A stretch of DNA of 64,000 nucleotides. Source: an uncultured Aquimarina sp. (GTDB lineage: Bacteria > Bacteroidota > Bacteroidia > Flavobacteriales > Flavobacteriaceae). The translations under genes and the position numbers were made by a program. The DNA lies in contig CALGLV010000022.1 in assembly GCA_937958985.1 (NCBI GenBank), positions 1 through 64,000 of the forward strand, written 5' to 3'. Below are positions 62,384 to 64,000 of the stretch, piece by piece (positions within the stretch are counted from its first letter, which is position 1; each line of letters begins with the position of its first letter). The notes under the pieces were generated by a model. The model had not been told where the DNA came from, did not search any database, and saw only the letters and a list, made by a program, of their open reading frames with translations.

Positions 62384-63661
62384 TTAACTAATGCTGTATT
62401 TCTTAAAAATAATACAAGCATTTACATCTCCAAAACCAAAACTAGCTTTGGCAACAATTGTCACTGGGATATCTATTTTTTTTTGTGGTATTCTTTCCTT
62501 ATCAATCAATGTTGTAATTTCTGGATGTAGGTCTTCGCAATTTGTATTTGGAAAAATAAAGTCTTCTTTTATCTGTAATACCGAAGCTACCGACTCTATC
62601 GCACCAGAGGCAGTTAAGCAATGTCCAATCATTGATTTTAAAGAGTTTATTGGCGGAAAATTCAATCCTTTCCTTTGTAAAGCCTTAGTCCAGTTTTCAA
62701 TTTCCAAACTGTCTTTTGTTGTCGCTGTTAAATGTCCGTTTATGGTATCGATATCGTTAGGGTGAACCCCTGTATTTGAAATTGCTTTAGTAATGCAATT
62801 TTGTACCGCTTCAGGATTTGGAGCTGTCATAGTACCTCCATTACGTTGTCCTCCAGAATTCACTGCCCCGCCTAAAACCTCAGCATAAATATCCGCTCCT
62901 CGCTCTAAAGCACTTTCAAGAGATTCTAAAACCATGGCTCCTGCCCCACTTCCTGGCACAAAGCCACTTGCTGAAGCACTTAATGGCCTGCAACCTTGCT
63001 CTGGGGTTTCATTATGTTTATAAGTCATTACACGGAGTGCATCAAAGCCTCCCCATATATAAGGGCCTTCATCGGAACAACTTCCTACTAGCATACGTTT
63101 GGCTTGTCCACTTACTATTCTGTCATATCCCAGTAAAACACTTTCTGTACCTGTGGTACAGGCAGATGAGTTTGTGGTTACTTGATTGCCTAAACCTAAT
63201 TTACCGCCTAAATAAGCACTTACACCACTAGCCATAGTTTGAGCTACTGTAGAACTTCCTATTCTACGCACTTTTATATCATCAATTTTATATATCGCTT
63301 CTCTAAATTTTTCAATTCCAGAAGTCCCTGCTCCAAACACAGTACCACTATCAAAATCTATTTCACTATTTTTATCAACTTCGAAACCGGCATCCTTCCA
63401 AGCGTCTACCCCAGCAATGCAACCATATAAAATACCCGCACTACTAAATCCGCGTAACTCTAATGGTGTAAAATAATGTAACTTCTTTTCTTCTGTAATA
63501 TTTGGAACTCCTGCTATAGTACACGAAAATCCTAAATCCGTTAACTTAGGTTGGTGTGTAATACCCGATCTTCCTATTTTTAAGGATTCCGTAAATTCTT
63601 TTACAGACGTTCCATTAGGTGCCACTACACCTAGCCCTGTTATTACAACCCTATTTTTCAT
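62384..63661 (-). CDS. Beta-ketoacyl-ACP synthase (KAS I/II fold)
   Basis: A decarboxylating condensing enzyme that lengthens an ACP-bound chain. The active cysteine is Cys168 in NSSACTTGTESVLLGYD, with His310 in INGHLTATTKDS, Lys342 and His347 in SLKSMIGHCLTASG, so the Cys-His-His set is complete. GHLTATTKD departs from the common AHGTST/NAHGT form of FabF. VVITGLGVVAPNGTSVKEF at the start is typical. Length is 425 residues. It overlaps the upstream dehydratase gene by 11 bp and precedes the ACP gene by 56 bp. A role in aryl-polyene or flexirubin-type chain building is inferred from these neighbours. Confidence 0.9.
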   Translation of the reverse strand: MKNRVVITGLGVVAPNGTSVKEFTESLKIGRSGITHQPKLTDLGFSCTIAGVPNITEEKKLHYFTPLELRGFSSAGILYGCIAGVDAWKDAGFEVDKNSEIDFDSGTVFGAGTSGIEKFREAIYKIDDIKVRRIGSSTVAQTMASGVSAYLGGKLGLGNQVTTNSSACTTGTESVLLGYDRIVSGQAKRMLVGSCSDEGPYIWGGFDALRVMTYKHNETPEQGCRPLSASASGFVPGSGAGAMVLESLESALERGADIYAEVLGGAVNSGGQRNGGTMTAPNPEAVQNCITKAISNTGVHPNDIDTINGHLTATTKDSLEIENWTKALQRKGLNFPPINSLKSMIGHCLTASGAIESVASVLQIKEDFIFPNTNCEDLHPEITTLIDKERIPQKKIDIPVTIVAKASFGFGDVNACIIFKKYSIS

Positions 63662-64000
63662 TTGCTATCATTCCTGAAATTGTTCCCCTACATACTAGCT
63701 CTTCCTTTTCGTTAAAAAGCTGTACGTTACATTTCAATTTATTAAATCTAAAATATTGTTTCTCTGAAACTACCGTTACTTTTTCATTAGGGAATACAGG
63801 TAAAAATAAATCTATTTGACTCGATGTTAAAGCTATTGCTATTTCGTTTGATACTGTGAGTTCCTCCCTAAGTAAGTAAACTCCCATACAAACTACACCA
63901 ATTTGAGCCATTACTTCAGTAAGGATCACTCCTGGGGTTACAGGCTTATTTTTAAAATGTCCTTTATAAAAAAACGCTTCTTCTTTAAAAGTGTAACATC
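63651..64000 (-). CDS. Hot-dog 3-hydroxyacyl-ACP dehydratase, cut by the window end
   Basis: The frame is open to the right edge, so the N-terminus is missing. A GTG at 63929 is internal, not the start. The readable product begins CYTFKEEAFFYKGHFKNKPV and continues TPGVILTEVMAQIG, the FabZ/FabA-like active-site block with His in GHF. FNKLKCNVQLFNEKEELVCR near the end is the usual last strand pair. It would remove water from a 3-hydroxyacyl-ACP. The stop overlaps the start of the ketosynthase gene by 11 bp, so the two are coupled parts of one locus that extends beyond the window. Confidence 0.85.
   Translation of the reverse strand, partial: CYTFKEEAFFYKGHFKNKPVTPGVILTEVMAQIGVVCMGVYLLREELTVSNEIAIALTSSQIDLFLPVFPNEKVTVVSEKQYFRFNKLKCNVQLFNEKEELVCRGTISGMIANEK

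Noticed and set aside
62391-63430. Several plus-strand open frames opposite the ketosynthase gene
   Set aside because: All mirror the conserved Cys-His-His ketosynthase on the minus strand and show no family pattern.
1-64000. tRNA, rRNA, CRISPR, insertion sequences, prophage, toxin-antitoxin or defence genes
   Set aside because: No cloverleaf, ribosomal RNA stretch, spaced direct repeats, transposase or integrase motifs were recognised anywhere in the window.

Overview
The window looks like chromosome of a member of the Flavobacteriaceae (Bacteroidota). It is AT-rich with long A/T runs between genes and few Shine-Dalgarno sequences. It has an exact Bacteroidota housekeeping promoter (TTTG-N19-TATATTTG) before thrS. 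It carries several lineage-style gene forms: a fused ResB-CcsA cytochrome c biogenesis protein, fused trehalose-6-phosphate synthase/phosphatase, bifunctional HisB, a MutS2 without its Smr domain, and OstA-like and LptD proteins with non-ATG starts. No rRNA, tRNA, insertion sequence, prophage or CRISPR array was seen. It is a mostly core-genome window with one accessory glycan locus at the left and the edge of a pigment-type polyketide/fatty-acid locus at the right.

Layout. 0.1-7.1 kb: surface-glycan genes in two opposed arms: acyltransferase and two GT2 enzymes on the minus strand, then pyruvyl-transferase-like, GT2-DUF5672 fusion and GT2 on the plus strand. 7.2-12.7 kb: oxyR, ccsBA, a DUF2520 protein and kdsC. 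13-16.6 kb: a small secreted protein, then menC-menA and an isolated hisB. 16.6-19.1 kb: an overlapping ECF sigma factor / membrane protein / DUF4097-like operon. 19.2-22.6 kb: the thrS-infC-rpmI-rplT translation operon, where infC uses a rare ATA or ATT start. 22.8-29.1 kb: sugar genes (HAD phosphatase, lactone oxidase, OtsAB fusion, GH15). 29.1-35.3 kb: SanA-like protein, hydrolase, SPFH protein, VWA membrane protein, fabG, a 60-residue sigma-region-4-only protein, DUF2461. 35.5-38.4 kb: cysE-cysM with a TSUP transporter. 38.5-44.5 kb: a KAS III, fumC, LOG protein, SDR, hisS. 44.6-52.5 kb: envelope genes (amidase, LptD, OstA-like protein) with proC between them. 52.5-60.8 kb: aminotransferase, S41 lipoprotein, mutS2, rdgB, and a dnaA-phosphatase-methyltransferase run. 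61.0-64.0 kb: thioesterase, phosphopantetheinyl transferase, ACP, ketosynthase and a dehydratase cut by the window end.

Several groups act together. KdsC, LptD and the OstA-like protein serve LPS synthesis and transport. MenC and MenA make menaquinone for the respiratory chain that CcsBA equips with cytochromes c. CysE and CysM make cysteine. OtsAB and possibly GH15 control trehalose. The last four minus-strand genes form an ACP-dependent chain-building set of the kind found in flexirubin/aryl-polyene loci.

I did not find a clearly new multi-gene system. The observations most worth a check are an attenuator-like hairpin before the lactone oxidase, the sigma-region-4-only gene, a 36-bp perfect palindrome whose core recurs before cysE, the noncanonical infC start, and the DUF5672 fusion.
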